Of a stretch of DNA of 64,000 bases, positions 53,528-61,174 are shown piece after piece. The stretch is taken from assembly GCA_026990595.1 (NCBI GenBank), contig JALXCZ010000052.1, forward strand, positions 1 through 64,000, written 5' to 3'. Below the pieces are notes generated by a model that searched no databases, was not told the origin of the DNA, and was given only the letters and a program-made list of their open reading frames with translations. How positions within the stretch are numbered: the stretch's first letter is position 1; every line of letters starts with the position of its first letter. The DNA is from Sulfurovum sp. Its GTDB lineage: Bacteria > Campylobacterota > Campylobacteria > Campylobacterales > Sulfurovaceae. A program made the translations under genes and the position numbers.

Positions 53528-55247
53528 CAGATTTAAGCCTCTCTATTTTAGCTTCATATTCTGCGATTTGTTCTTCTTTTGTTTTGGGGAACCTTTCGCT
53601 ATACATAAAAAGTAATTTTTCTTTTAAAAATGGTTCACCTATGGTATTTATTATTTGATAGAGTCTCTCTTTGTCTGCTGTATATAGTTCGTTTTTATCA
53701 TCAAAAAACTCTATAATCTCATTTAGTTTCCCCTTAGCAAACTCCCCCATAAGACCATCTTCCATGAAGAAACTGTCACTTAGTAGAGTGTGGATATTTG
53801 CTCCGAAGGTTTGTTGTTTTAAACCTATATCTTTTTGACCATCTCTCAAAAAATAGATATTTTCATTGGGTATATCAGAAAGTATAAAAGGTGAATGTGT
53901 TGCACAAATAATATTAAAAGTATAATCTTTCTTTTTCTCTAAAACCTGTATTAAAATATTTAAAAATCTTCTTTGCCATTCTGGGTGCAAACCTTGTTCT
54001 ACCTCATCTAGTAAAAGATTTATATGTTTATATTCAGGATGTGACTTTAAATTTTCTAATTGATTTAATAAACTATAAATAAATTTAATTATAAATTTCT
54101 GTCCATAACTTAAAGAATAAAAAGAAACATTATTTTTATCAAAAAAATCAATATCTACATAAGGAGGAAGATTTAATAAAAGCTCCTTATTTTCAATAAT
54201 ATTTTTTTTACCATGTAATAAATCCCATGTTATTGACTCTATCTCGCAATTTTCTATATACTCTAAAAAATTAAAAGTATCTTCAATTTTTCGTATTTTA
54301 TAAATATATGAATTATCATACAATGTATCAAATTTATGCTTTTTAATATAACTTATTAGACTATCAAAATTTTCATCTAAATTATCTTTTTCTAGTAAAC
54401 TTTTAAAGTGAGGGTCGTTTATAAATGTATAATTATCATCCTTTCCTTTATCAATTGTTTTTCTTAGGATATAGTAATATGATTTCAAAGAATACTTCTT
54501 TTTATCGGAATACGATGAAGATATATCTTCAACTTTTTTAAGAATAAATGAATTGTTTTTTGAAATATTATCTGAACTATTCGAAAGTTCGCAGGATACA
54601 GGAATAAAAAAATCTTTGATAAAATCAAATTCTATATTATTCTTAATAGTAAAGTATAAGATATCTTTTGTAGCCAAATAGTCTATGTTCGATAAGGATA
54701 TTTTTCTATTTGCCTTATTGGGTTGTAATAAAATTGGTGTAGCATAATCATCATTCTTATGATAAAGTTTGTCAAAATCTAAATTGTTTTCATTGTTGTT
54801 TATCCAATCTAAACTATAGTTATAATGGAATGTAAAAAGTGAATTATCATCTTTTTCATATTTTCTAAAATTTCCTATAGTAGTTATATCTTCTTTATTA
54901 AATATATTTAAATTTACTCCACCAAGTTTACTATAACAATATTTCTTTTTGTCATCACTATAAAATACTGCTAGTACTTGATAGGGTTCATCAATAGGAA
55001 TCACATTATTATGCATCAAATTACTGAGTAATGCCTCAAATAAATTACTCTTCCCACTCCCATTCTTCCCAACAATAGCAGTCACATTAATATTGTCACC
55101 AAAAAAGTTTTCTATGTAGTCATCGTTTTCATCAATGGTCAATTCATTTTTAACATCATCATAGTTGCAAGTAAATCGAGGAGAAAAATTAAACCCCTGC
55201 TTCTGAATGTTTTTATAATCCTTCACCCATAAATAGACCAATTCCAT
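53514..55247 (-). CDS. SMC/ABC-type ATPase of a Septu-like pair (PtuA-like)
   Basis: A 577-aa ATPase. Walker A is AIVGKNGSGKSNLF (Lys66), the ABC signature is YSLSYGQKFIIKF, Walker B is INLLLDEVEQGLHPEW (Asp414-Glu415), and the switch His is in CATHSPFIL (about residue 451). The N-terminus (LWVKDYKNIQKQGFNFSP) is typical of RecF/SMC-like ATPases. Large insertions lie between Walker A and the signature. It is the first gene of the pair. Likely role: sensing infection and activating the HNH nuclease (inference from Septu). Confidence 0.8.
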   Translation of the reverse strand: MELVYLWVKDYKNIQKQGFNFSPRFTCNYDDVKNELTIDENDDYIENFFGDNINVTAIVGKNGSGKSNLFEALLSNLMHNNVIPIDEPYQVLAVFYSDDKKKYCYSKLGGVNLNIFNKEDITTIGNFRKYEKDDNSLFTFHYNYSLDWINNNENNLDFDKLYHKNDDYATPILLQPNKANRKISLSNIDYLATKDILYFTIKNNIEFDFIKDFFIPVSCELSNSSDNISKNNSFILKKVEDISSSYSDKKKYSLKSYYYILRKTIDKGKDDNYTFINDPHFKSLLEKDNLDENFDSLISYIKKHKFDTLYDNSYIYKIRKIEDTFNFLEYIENCEIESITWDLLHGKKNIIENKELLLNLPPYVDIDFFDKNNVSFYSLSYGQKFIIKFIYSLLNQLENLKSHPEYKHINLLLDEVEQGLHPEWQRRFLNILIQVLEKKKDYTFNIICATHSPFILSDIPNENIYFLRDGQKDIGLKQQTFGANIHTLLSDSFFMEDGLMGEFAKGKLNEIIEFFDDKNELYTADKERLYQIINTIGEPFLKEKLLFMYSERFPKTKEEQIAEYEAKIERLKSDDWD

Positions 55248-55273
55248 ACTTTCCCTTTGTAATCAATGCAATA

Positions 55274-55279
55274 ATTATA
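55274..55279 (-). promoter_or_regulatory. -10 box of the Septu-like pair
   Basis: A perfect TATAAT about 27 nt upstream of the ATPase start, only 12 nt from REP palindrome c. No -35 is evident. Confidence 0.45.
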
Positions 55280-55290
55280 GCCAAATTTAT

Positions 55291-55316
55291 GGTGTTGTGA
55301 GGGCACAACACCCTAC
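55291..55316 (-). repeat. REP palindrome c
   Basis: The 26-bp GTAG/GGTGTTGT/6-nt/ACAACACC unit read on the minus strand, upstream of the Septu-like ATPase gene. It faces copy d. Confidence 0.75.
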
Positions 55317-55346
55317 AGCCCTCATGCTATTTAAATTTTACCAACC

Positions 55347-55372
55347 GTAGGGTGTTGTACCCTTACAACACC
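55347..55372 (+). repeat. REP palindrome d
   Basis: The 26-bp unit on the plus strand with loop ACCCTT, followed by GATAATTT. It lies upstream of the transposase gene and is nearly identical to copy e on the other side. Confidence 0.75.
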
Positions 55373-55492
55373 GATAATTTGAACGGCAATAAAATTATAT
55401 TTGCATTACGTATTCAAATTCCAATTGAATACAAAAATATGACAATTTGCCATATTTTTTATATCTCATATCTATCTATGCTACTATTGAAT

Positions 55493-55969
55493 ATGTCAAA
55501 TTATAAACGAATATATCTTGATGGGTATAGCTACTTTATCACCATGGTTACCCAAGGAAGAAACCCTATACTCATTGACAACATTACACTCTTACGTGAC
55601 AGCTTCAAACGGAGCAAACAACGGTATGATTATCAACTAAATGCTATTGTCATTTTACCTGACCATATACATATGATACTCACACCCAAAAACCCTGAGG
55701 AATACTCCAAAATCATCACCCACATCAAACGAAGCTTTGTTTATGGACTAGATACATCATTCAAAGAAAAAGCCAAACTACACCTAAGTACCTCTAGCTA
55801 CCAACGTAAACTCTCAGGCATCTGGCAAAAAAGATTTTATGAACATACCATAAGAGATGAAAAAGACTGGCTTGAAAAGATACATTATATACAACACAAT
55901 GCTGTCAAACATGCCTACGTTGACACATGGGAAGCATGGGAATATTCATCATTCACAAAAAACCCGTAG
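55493..55969 (+). CDS. REP-associated tyrosine transposase (RAYT, IS200-like Y1 family)
   Basis: A 158-aa transposase if started at MSNYKRIYLDG; the frame is open further upstream but passes through REP d. The HUH motif is PDHIHMIL. The tyrosine nucleophile is probably in RFYEHTIRDEKDW, and IQHNAVKHAYV is typical of RAYTs. RAYTs cut and rejoin REP sequences at the GTAG head. The gene is flanked on both sides by the GTAG-headed palindromes d and e, and its TAG stop codon (55967-55969) is the GTAG head of e. Confidence 0.85.
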   Translation: MSNYKRIYLDGYSYFITMVTQGRNPILIDNITLLRDSFKRSKQRYDYQLNAIVILPDHIHMILTPKNPEEYSKIITHIKRSFVYGLDTSFKEKAKLHLSTSSYQRKLSGIWQKRFYEHTIRDEKDWLEKIHYIQHNAVKHAYVDTWEAWEYSSFTKNP

Positions 55970-55991
55970 GGTGTTGTACCGCTACAACACC
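55966..55991 (+). repeat. REP palindrome e
   Basis: The 26-bp unit on the plus strand with loop ACCGCT, followed by GATAATTT. It is a direct repeat of copy d across the transposase gene and supplies that gene's stop codon. Confidence 0.75.
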
Positions 55992-56049
55992 GATAATTTA
56001 AACAACAAACATACCCGTGAATGCATAATATTATACAATTCAAATTTGT

Positions 56050-56075
56050 GGTGTTGTGAGGGCACAACACCCTAC
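56050..56075 (-). repeat. REP palindrome f
   Basis: The 26-bp unit on the minus strand. With copy e it forms an outward-facing pair. It lies just downstream of the HigA-like gene. Confidence 0.75.
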
Positions 56076-56132
56076 ATCTTTATGAAATTTAAACTTTATT
56101 TATAATTCAGCAATAAACTTATTTTCAATCTA

Positions 56133-56468
56133 CTAAGCAGCACTTATATCAATTCTATAATCCAATAACTTGGGTTCTCTCTGCAACAACTCTAAGAGTA
56201 CCATTGTAGAGCCACTTGGTTGTCGGATACCTTGTTCCCACTGTCTCACAGAAGATAGGCTTACATTGAGCAATTTGGCAAATACGGACTGACTTACATT
56301 TAATGCCTTGCGTATCTTTTGTATATCTTTTGCAGATACAAATGCTTTTGGCACATCTATACCTAAACTATCTAACTCTTTTTTAGTAAATGATACAGGT
56401 AAATCAGCTTTTATCATGTCATTTACTGTGGATGATATGGCATCTTTTATGCTATCTCTCATTTGCAT
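56133..56468 (-). CDS. HigA-like antitoxin (XRE-type helix-turn-helix)
   Basis: A 111-aa protein. Residues about 60-95 are a helix-turn-helix: LNVSQSVFAKLLNVSLSSVRQWEQG, the usual XRE pattern. The first 45 residues are an extension that could bind toxin. Its start overlaps the upstream toxin gene by 17 nt, the toxin-first order of higBA pairs. It probably blocks the toxin and represses the pair's promoter. Confidence 0.82.
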   Translation of the reverse strand: MQMRDSIKDAISSTVNDMIKADLPVSFTKKELDSLGIDVPKAFVSAKDIQKIRKALNVSQSVFAKLLNVSLSSVRQWEQGIRQPSGSTMVLLELLQREPKLLDYRIDISAA

Positions 56469-56832
56469 CTCCTATCTCTAAAAATACTTCATTTTTAATG
56501 GCAATTTTCATCTCTTTTTCTGTCAAGTTCAAGATATCTTTTGACATTTTCTTAAAACTTTTTAGTTCACTTTTATCTAAGTTGTCTTTCTCTTTTTTAG
56601 TAAAGCCATACACTATGACTGCTCTATCATTTTCACGGTAAACTATAATCGTTCTGTATCCAGAACTTTTACCACCATCTAAAGAGGCAACACGTACTTT
56701 AAACAAACCGCTTCCAAGACTAACACTTGAAAGATTTTGTTTCATATCTTCGATTACATCCAAAAGATGTCCATCAGATATGTGATGTTTCTTAGCCCAT
56801 TTAGAAAACCATTTCGTTTTTAAACTAACCAT
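56452..56832 (-). CDS. HigB/RelE-like toxin
   Basis: A 126-aa protein if started at MVSLKTKWFSKW, the usual start of the family; a frame 12 nt longer (56844) is open but starts inside a promoter. KTKWFSKWAKKHH, SGYRTIIVYRENDRAVIVYGF and KKEKDNLDKSELKSF are the signature of the RelE-related family (PF06296). Toxins of this family cut mRNA at the ribosome. A consensus promoter (TTGACA, 17 nt, TATAAT) ends directly at its start codon. Confidence 0.8.
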   Translation of the reverse strand: MVSLKTKWFSKWAKKHHISDGHLLDVIEDMKQNLSSVSLGSGLFKVRVASLDGGKSSGYRTIIVYRENDRAVIVYGFTKKEKDNLDKSELKSFKKMSKDILNLTEKEMKIAIKNEVFLEIGDANER

Positions 56833-56861
56833 ATTATATCTCATTGTAGTATAGTTGTCAA
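56833..56861 (-). promoter_or_regulatory. consensus promoter of the toxin-antitoxin pair
   Basis: TTGACA (56856-56861), a 17-nt spacer and TATAAT (56833-56838) are a full sigma-70 consensus, just after the recQ stop. The -10 touches the ATG at 56832, so transcription would start inside the gene or give a leaderless message. Confidence 0.55.
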
Positions 56862-56862
56862 A

Positions 56863-58644
56863 TTATACATCTTGCAAGACTCCCAAAAACGCCTCCCCAT
56901 ACCTCTCAAACTTCACCTCTCCTATGCCATGTACTTCCAACATCTCTTCTTTGTTTTGTGGTACTTTGCTTGAGAGGTCTTTAAGTGTTTTATCTGAAAA
57001 TACGATGTAAGGCGGAATGCCTTTTTCGGAGGCGATCTGTGTGCGTAATGTACGGAGTTTGTCGTACATCTCCACATCGTAGTCGTCAAAGTAAGTCACT
57101 TTCTTTTTCGCTTCTGCTTTTTGTATGGTAAGTCTCTCTTTTTTGAGGTCTATGGTGTGAGCACCTTTGATGACCTCTACCCCAAACTCTGTCAACTTGT
57201 AAACTTTAAATTCACCTATGGCAACGGCACCAAGCTCTAAAAGCTTGTCACCTATGGTAAGCCATTGACTCTTGCTGTATTCGTCTCCTATGCCATACAC
57301 TGACAAGCTGTCGTGTCCATTTTGCAAGAGGCGCTGTTCTTTACTGCCTTTGAGTACATCTACGATGTAGTGAAGCCCGAAGTTCTGCTCTGTTCTAAGA
57401 ATGGCAGAGAGCATCATGCGTGCAGCTGTGGTAATGTCAACTTTTTCAGACGCTGGGGCTGTACAGTTGTCACATTTGTTTCCACATGACTCTATACGGT
57501 CATCAAAGTAGGCGGCAATACTTTGGTGTCTGCAGTTTTCAGAGTTGGCAAAGCGTACCATGCTGTCAAGCTTGTTGAAGGCATGTTCTTTGTAAGGTGT
57601 CTCGGGTAAGTCTTCTATGAACATCTTTTGCTGCACGATATCTGCTGCCGAGTAAAGCAGCAGGGTTTCAGCCTCAAGACCGTCACGTCCTGCACGTCCT
57701 ATCTCCTGATAGAAGTTCTCCAGCGTCTTAGGCATGGTCATATGTACCACGAAACGAATGTTACTCTTGTCTATCCCCATACCAAAAGCAATGGTAGCTA
57801 CAACTATCTGTACACGGTCAGCTACGAAGTCTGCATAGGTTCTGTTTTTCTCTTGGGTAGGCAGACCTGCATGATAGGCTTTTGCCTCTATGCCTTTGCC
57901 TTGTAAAAAAGAGGCAATGTTCTCTGTAGATTTACGTGAAAGCGTGTAGATGATACCTGACTCGTTGGGATGGAGTTTTAAAAACTCCATCAACTGTGCA
58001 CGTCCGTCTTTGATGCGGTGTCTTGCATTGATGGTCAGGTTCTCCCGAAAGAGGGAACCTCGGACACGTTTTGGCTCTACCAGACCCAGGTTTGTTGCGA
58101 TGTCCTGCTCTACTGCTTTGGTAGCTGTGGCAGTAAAGGCTGCTATGGGTGTGGTGGCAAACTGCTCTTTAAGCAGACTCAAGCGTCTATAGTTTTCTCT
58201 AAATTCATGCCCCCACTCTGACACGCAGTGTGCTTCGTCAATAACAAAGAAGTTTATGGGGAGTTGATGCAGAAGATTGAGAAAATAGGCATTGGTCAAA
58301 CGTTCCGGTGCGACATAGAGCAGTTTTATCTCACCACTTCTGAGCTGCTCTTCTATCTTCTGGCTCTCATCAAGGTCTTGCATGGAGCTTAGCATAGCTG
58401 CAGAGATGCCATTGGCTCTGAGTGCCACCACCTGATCATGCATGAGTGCAAGCAGTGGAGAGACTACCACTGTGATACCCTCCATCAGCAATGTAGGCAG
58501 TTGGTAACAGAGTGACTTTCCTCCTCCTGTTGGAAGTATCATCAGCACATCCTCTTTGTTTAAAATGGCATCCACCACCTCTTCCTGCAGAGGGCGGAAA
58601 GCATCATGTCCGAAATAGTATTTGAGAGTTTCTAATTTATTCAT
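56863..58644 (-). CDS. recQ: ATP-dependent DNA helicase RecQ
   Basis: A 593-aa helicase. Walker A is LPTGGGKSLCYQLP, the DEAH-type Walker B is FVIDEAHCVSEWGHEF, and QEIGRAGRDGLEAETLLLY is motif VI. The zinc domain has CRHQSIAAYFDD and CGNKCDNCTAP. An HRDC domain closes the protein (EEMLEVHGIGEVKFERYGEAFL). The length fits RecQ. It acts in recombination repair. Confidence 0.95.
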   Translation of the reverse strand: MNKLETLKYYFGHDAFRPLQEEVVDAILNKEDVLMILPTGGGKSLCYQLPTLLMEGITVVVSPLLALMHDQVVALRANGISAAMLSSMQDLDESQKIEEQLRSGEIKLLYVAPERLTNAYFLNLLHQLPINFFVIDEAHCVSEWGHEFRENYRRLSLLKEQFATTPIAAFTATATKAVEQDIATNLGLVEPKRVRGSLFRENLTINARHRIKDGRAQLMEFLKLHPNESGIIYTLSRKSTENIASFLQGKGIEAKAYHAGLPTQEKNRTYADFVADRVQIVVATIAFGMGIDKSNIRFVVHMTMPKTLENFYQEIGRAGRDGLEAETLLLYSAADIVQQKMFIEDLPETPYKEHAFNKLDSMVRFANSENCRHQSIAAYFDDRIESCGNKCDNCTAPASEKVDITTAARMMLSAILRTEQNFGLHYIVDVLKGSKEQRLLQNGHDSLSVYGIGDEYSKSQWLTIGDKLLELGAVAIGEFKVYKLTEFGVEVIKGAHTIDLKKERLTIQKAEAKKKVTYFDDYDVEMYDKLRTLRTQIASEKGIPPYIVFSDKTLKDLSSKVPQNKEEMLEVHGIGEVKFERYGEAFLGVLQDV

Positions 58645-58759
58645 AGTGGAAGTGTAGCGAGAAAAGTTGTAAGAGAAGAAAAATATGTCATATTGACATA
58701 TTTTTTAGCGATAAGCTAAGAAATGTGGCACTATCCACACTTGCACTATTGACATATTT
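58645..58759. other. recQ-response regulator intergenic region with a strong inverted repeat
   Basis: AAAAATATGTCA, a TAT loop and TGACATATTTTT form a perfect 12-bp stem at 58679-58705; the A/T ends could serve as a terminator for the upstream regulator gene or as an operator near recQ. TTGACATATTTTT occurs again at 58749-58761 over the regulator's stop codon. Confidence 0.45.
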
Positions 58760-59443
58760 TTAGTTAAATTTGTAGCCTACTCCCCATACAGGATGAAAAT
58801 AGTTCTGTGTATTTTGGGGATCGATCTTGTTTTTAAGACGGTTAATGGCAACGTTGACTGCATTGTCATTGACCCCATCGCCTTCACTGCCCCATACCTC
58901 ATCACGCAGAAAATCCCGTGTTAACGGTTCATCCACATGTTTCATAAACGTATGGAGGAGGTTGAATTCAAGTGGCGTGAGTGAAACAGGAGACCCCTCT
59001 ACATAGAGCTCTTTTTGTATCAGATCTATAGTAAGGAGCTTATATTTCATACGTTGCTGTTTTTGCAGAGCTCCTGAGCGTTTAAGCAGTGCTTTGACTC
59101 TGAGTGTAAGCTCTTTGGGTGAGAAAGGTTTGGTCATATAGTCATCACCTCCCGCCTCAAACCCCTCTTCAAGTTCAGACTCTTTGGCTTTGGCAGTAAG
59201 GAAGATCACAGGAATGTCATACCCCGTCTGGCGAAGATGGGCAATAAATTCACTCCCTTCCATACCAGGCAAATTTCTATCTACCAACATAAGAGCAGGA
59301 GTCTCTTCTTCTAAGAACTGTTCTACATTCTGGGTAGAGAGAAACCCTGTCACAGAGTAACCTTCTTTGGAAAGATGATACTCAATAAGTTCCAATATAT
59401 CTTCTTCGTCCTCAATAACGACGATCTCTATCTCTTTTTGCAT
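58760..59443 (-). CDS. OmpR/PhoB-family response regulator
   Basis: A 227-aa regulator. Receiver: VIEDEEDILELIEYH, phosphoacceptor Asp in LMLVDRNLPGMEG, and DYMTKPFSPKEL. The winged-helix DNA-binding domain ends GVGYKFN, with RLKNKIDPQN before it. It lies 17 nt after the phosphate transporter gene and is probably in the same transcript. No sensor kinase is next to it. Given the partner genes (pit, porin), it is a good candidate to bind the direct-repeat promoters, like PhoB. Confidence 0.88.
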   Translation of the reverse strand: MQKEIEIVVIEDEEDILELIEYHLSKEGYSVTGFLSTQNVEQFLEEETPALMLVDRNLPGMEGSEFIAHLRQTGYDIPVIFLTAKAKESELEEGFEAGGDDYMTKPFSPKELTLRVKALLKRSGALQKQQRMKYKLLTIDLIQKELYVEGSPVSLTPLEFNLLHTFMKHVDEPLTRDFLRDEVWGSEGDGVNDNAVNVAINRLKNKIDPQNTQNYFHPVWGVGYKFN

Positions 59444-59460
59444 AAAGAGATTATAGCAAA

Positions 59461-60999
59461 TTAAACCGCGAAACCTTTAATGACAAAGAAGATGATGGCA
59501 GATAACACTGCCGCAGCAGGTACTGTGATGACCCATGCCGCTATGATCTTTTTTACCATACCGCGTTTTACATAATTTTCCCTCAAAGCTTTTTTGATCT
59601 TTTTGACTACTTTCTTTTGTGCTTTCTGTGCCTCAATAAGAGAAAGTTTCTTGGCAGGATCTTCATTTGTACAGGCAGCAAGTTGTGCTTTGATCTCGTG
59701 GAGCTTATCTACTTCAGTCTGTAATGCATGCTGCTTTTCACCCATTTCTTTGCTGTCCATCCACTCTCTAAGGAATCCTACACCAAACACTGCACCGACT
59801 GCAATATGCGTAGAGGAAACCGGTAATCCAAGCTGAGAAGCGATGATCACGGTGATAGAGGCTGCCATCATGATGGAAAATGCTCTCATCGGATCAAGCT
59901 CTGTAATCTCTGAACCTACTGTTTTGATCAATCTTGCTCCAAAGAGTGCAAGTCCTACAGAGATCCCCAGACCACCTACAGCCATCACCCAGAGAGGAAT
60001 CGCCGCTTTTTTTGCTATGGCAAGGTGTGTCAATGCATCATTGACTGCTGCAAGAGGTCCTACTGCATTGGCTACATCATTTGCACCATGTGCAAAAGAG
60101 AGAAAAATAGCAGCAAATACCAAAGGAATACCAAAGAGTACATTGATATCTGTTCTTACATTATCCATGGATGCTACTTTGGAAGCAATTCTTGGTTTTA
60201 CAAGTACATAAGTAAGTACTGCTCCGATCACACCAAAGGTTAAGGCAATACCTATAGTCGGTTTTTTCGTCTGCGGTAAAAAGCTCATTACTGCTGTCAG
60301 GTCATGCCAGACATGCTTAAGCCCTTTAAGTGTAATGTATGTCAGGAATGCACCTGCCATAATGGCTACCAAAACAGGTACGATCTTCTTGGCAGCACTC
60401 AGTTTGTCTTCTTTGTAAAGGATCTGTGATTTGATAATATAGAGGAATATCGCTGCGATCACACCACCCAATACAGGAGAGATGATCCATGAGGCAACGA
60501 TCTTTCCCATCGTTCCCCATGAGATAATGGCAAAGCCACCTGCAGCAACACCACCACCCACAACACCACCGACGATAGAATGCGTAGTAGAGACCGGTGC
60601 TTTAAGCCATGTTGCAAGGTTCAGCCAAAGTGCTGCAGCAAGCAGTGCTGCAGACATCGCATAGACAAAGAGCATCGGATCACCGCCAAATGCTGAGGGG
60701 TCAATGATACCTTTTTTAATGGTACCTACCACATCACCACCGGCAACCAATGCACCCATCGCTTCAAAAATAGCAGCGATGATGATCACCCCAGTCATGG
60801 AGATAGCCCCGGAACCATACGCCGGACCTACATTGTTTGCTACATCATTCGCCCCGATATTCATTGCCATATAGGCACCGAACACTGCAGCCAATACTAG
60901 AAAACCACCATGAGGGGCCTGTCCCATGATACTGTTGGCATAAAATGCAACGGCTACGGCAAATGCTGCACCCAGTACTGTTTTGATCATATTATTCAT
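59461..60999 (-). CDS. Pit-type inorganic phosphate transporter
   Basis: A 512-aa membrane protein of the PF01384 family. The two inverted signature repeats are GANDVANNVGPAYGSGA near residue 50 and HGANDVANAVGPLAAV near 305. Between about 395 and 480 there is a charged, coiled-coil-like cytoplasmic insertion, longer than in minimal members. It imports phosphate with a proton or as a metal-phosphate complex. It shares a promoter type with the porin gene and is followed by a PhoB-like regulator gene. Confidence 0.9.
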   Translation of the reverse strand: MNNMIKTVLGAAFAVAVAFYANSIMGQAPHGGFLVLAAVFGAYMAMNIGANDVANNVGPAYGSGAISMTGVIIIAAIFEAMGALVAGGDVVGTIKKGIIDPSAFGGDPMLFVYAMSAALLAAALWLNLATWLKAPVSTTHSIVGGVVGGGVAAGGFAIISWGTMGKIVASWIISPVLGGVIAAIFLYIIKSQILYKEDKLSAAKKIVPVLVAIMAGAFLTYITLKGLKHVWHDLTAVMSFLPQTKKPTIGIALTFGVIGAVLTYVLVKPRIASKVASMDNVRTDINVLFGIPLVFAAIFLSFAHGANDVANAVGPLAAVNDALTHLAIAKKAAIPLWVMAVGGLGISVGLALFGARLIKTVGSEITELDPMRAFSIMMAASITVIIASQLGLPVSSTHIAVGAVFGVGFLREWMDSKEMGEKQHALQTEVDKLHEIKAQLAACTNEDPAKKLSLIEAQKAQKKVVKKIKKALRENYVKRGMVKKIIAAWVITVPAAAVLSAIIFFVIKGFAV

Positions 61000-61028
61000 T
61001 GAACTTCCTTCAGTTTTGTTATGAAAGA

Positions 61029-61060
61029 ATTATAGAAAAAAAGTATTACAATTTTGTTAC
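61029..61060 (-). promoter_or_regulatory. direct-repeat promoter of pit
   Basis: GTAACAAAATTGTAATAC (61043-61060), then 8 nt (TTTTTTTC), then TATAAT (61029-61034). The start codon is at 60999. The layout is what a PhoB-class activator uses in place of a -35. Confidence 0.65.
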
Positions 61061-61097
61061 TATTATCGTACTAAGTAATTTAGGGATCATAATCTAG

Positions 61098-61146
61098 GGA
61101 CAGATATTAATCTGTCCTTGGAGAGAAGGCTGATCAGATCAACCTT
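61098..61146 (-). terminator. two hairpins downstream of the porin gene
   Basis: GGACAGAT, ATTA, ATCTGTCC (61098-61117) and AAGGTTGATC, T, GATCAGCCTT (61126-61146, one mismatch) lie between the porin stop and the pit promoter. They probably insulate the two genes. Confidence 0.45.
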
Positions 61147-61174
61147 GTTTTTATATGTTTGAAGAGAATAAATA

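Noticed and set aside
52619..55247. Retron or restriction-modification system
   Set aside because: No reverse transcriptase, non-coding RNA gene, methyltransferase or specificity subunit is present next to the ATPase and HNH genes.
52514..56075. Possible CRISPR array formed by the repeated palindromes
   Set aside because: The units occur in both orientations, with uneven spacing and genes between them, and no cas genes are near. The GTAG head and adjacent RAYT gene explain them better.
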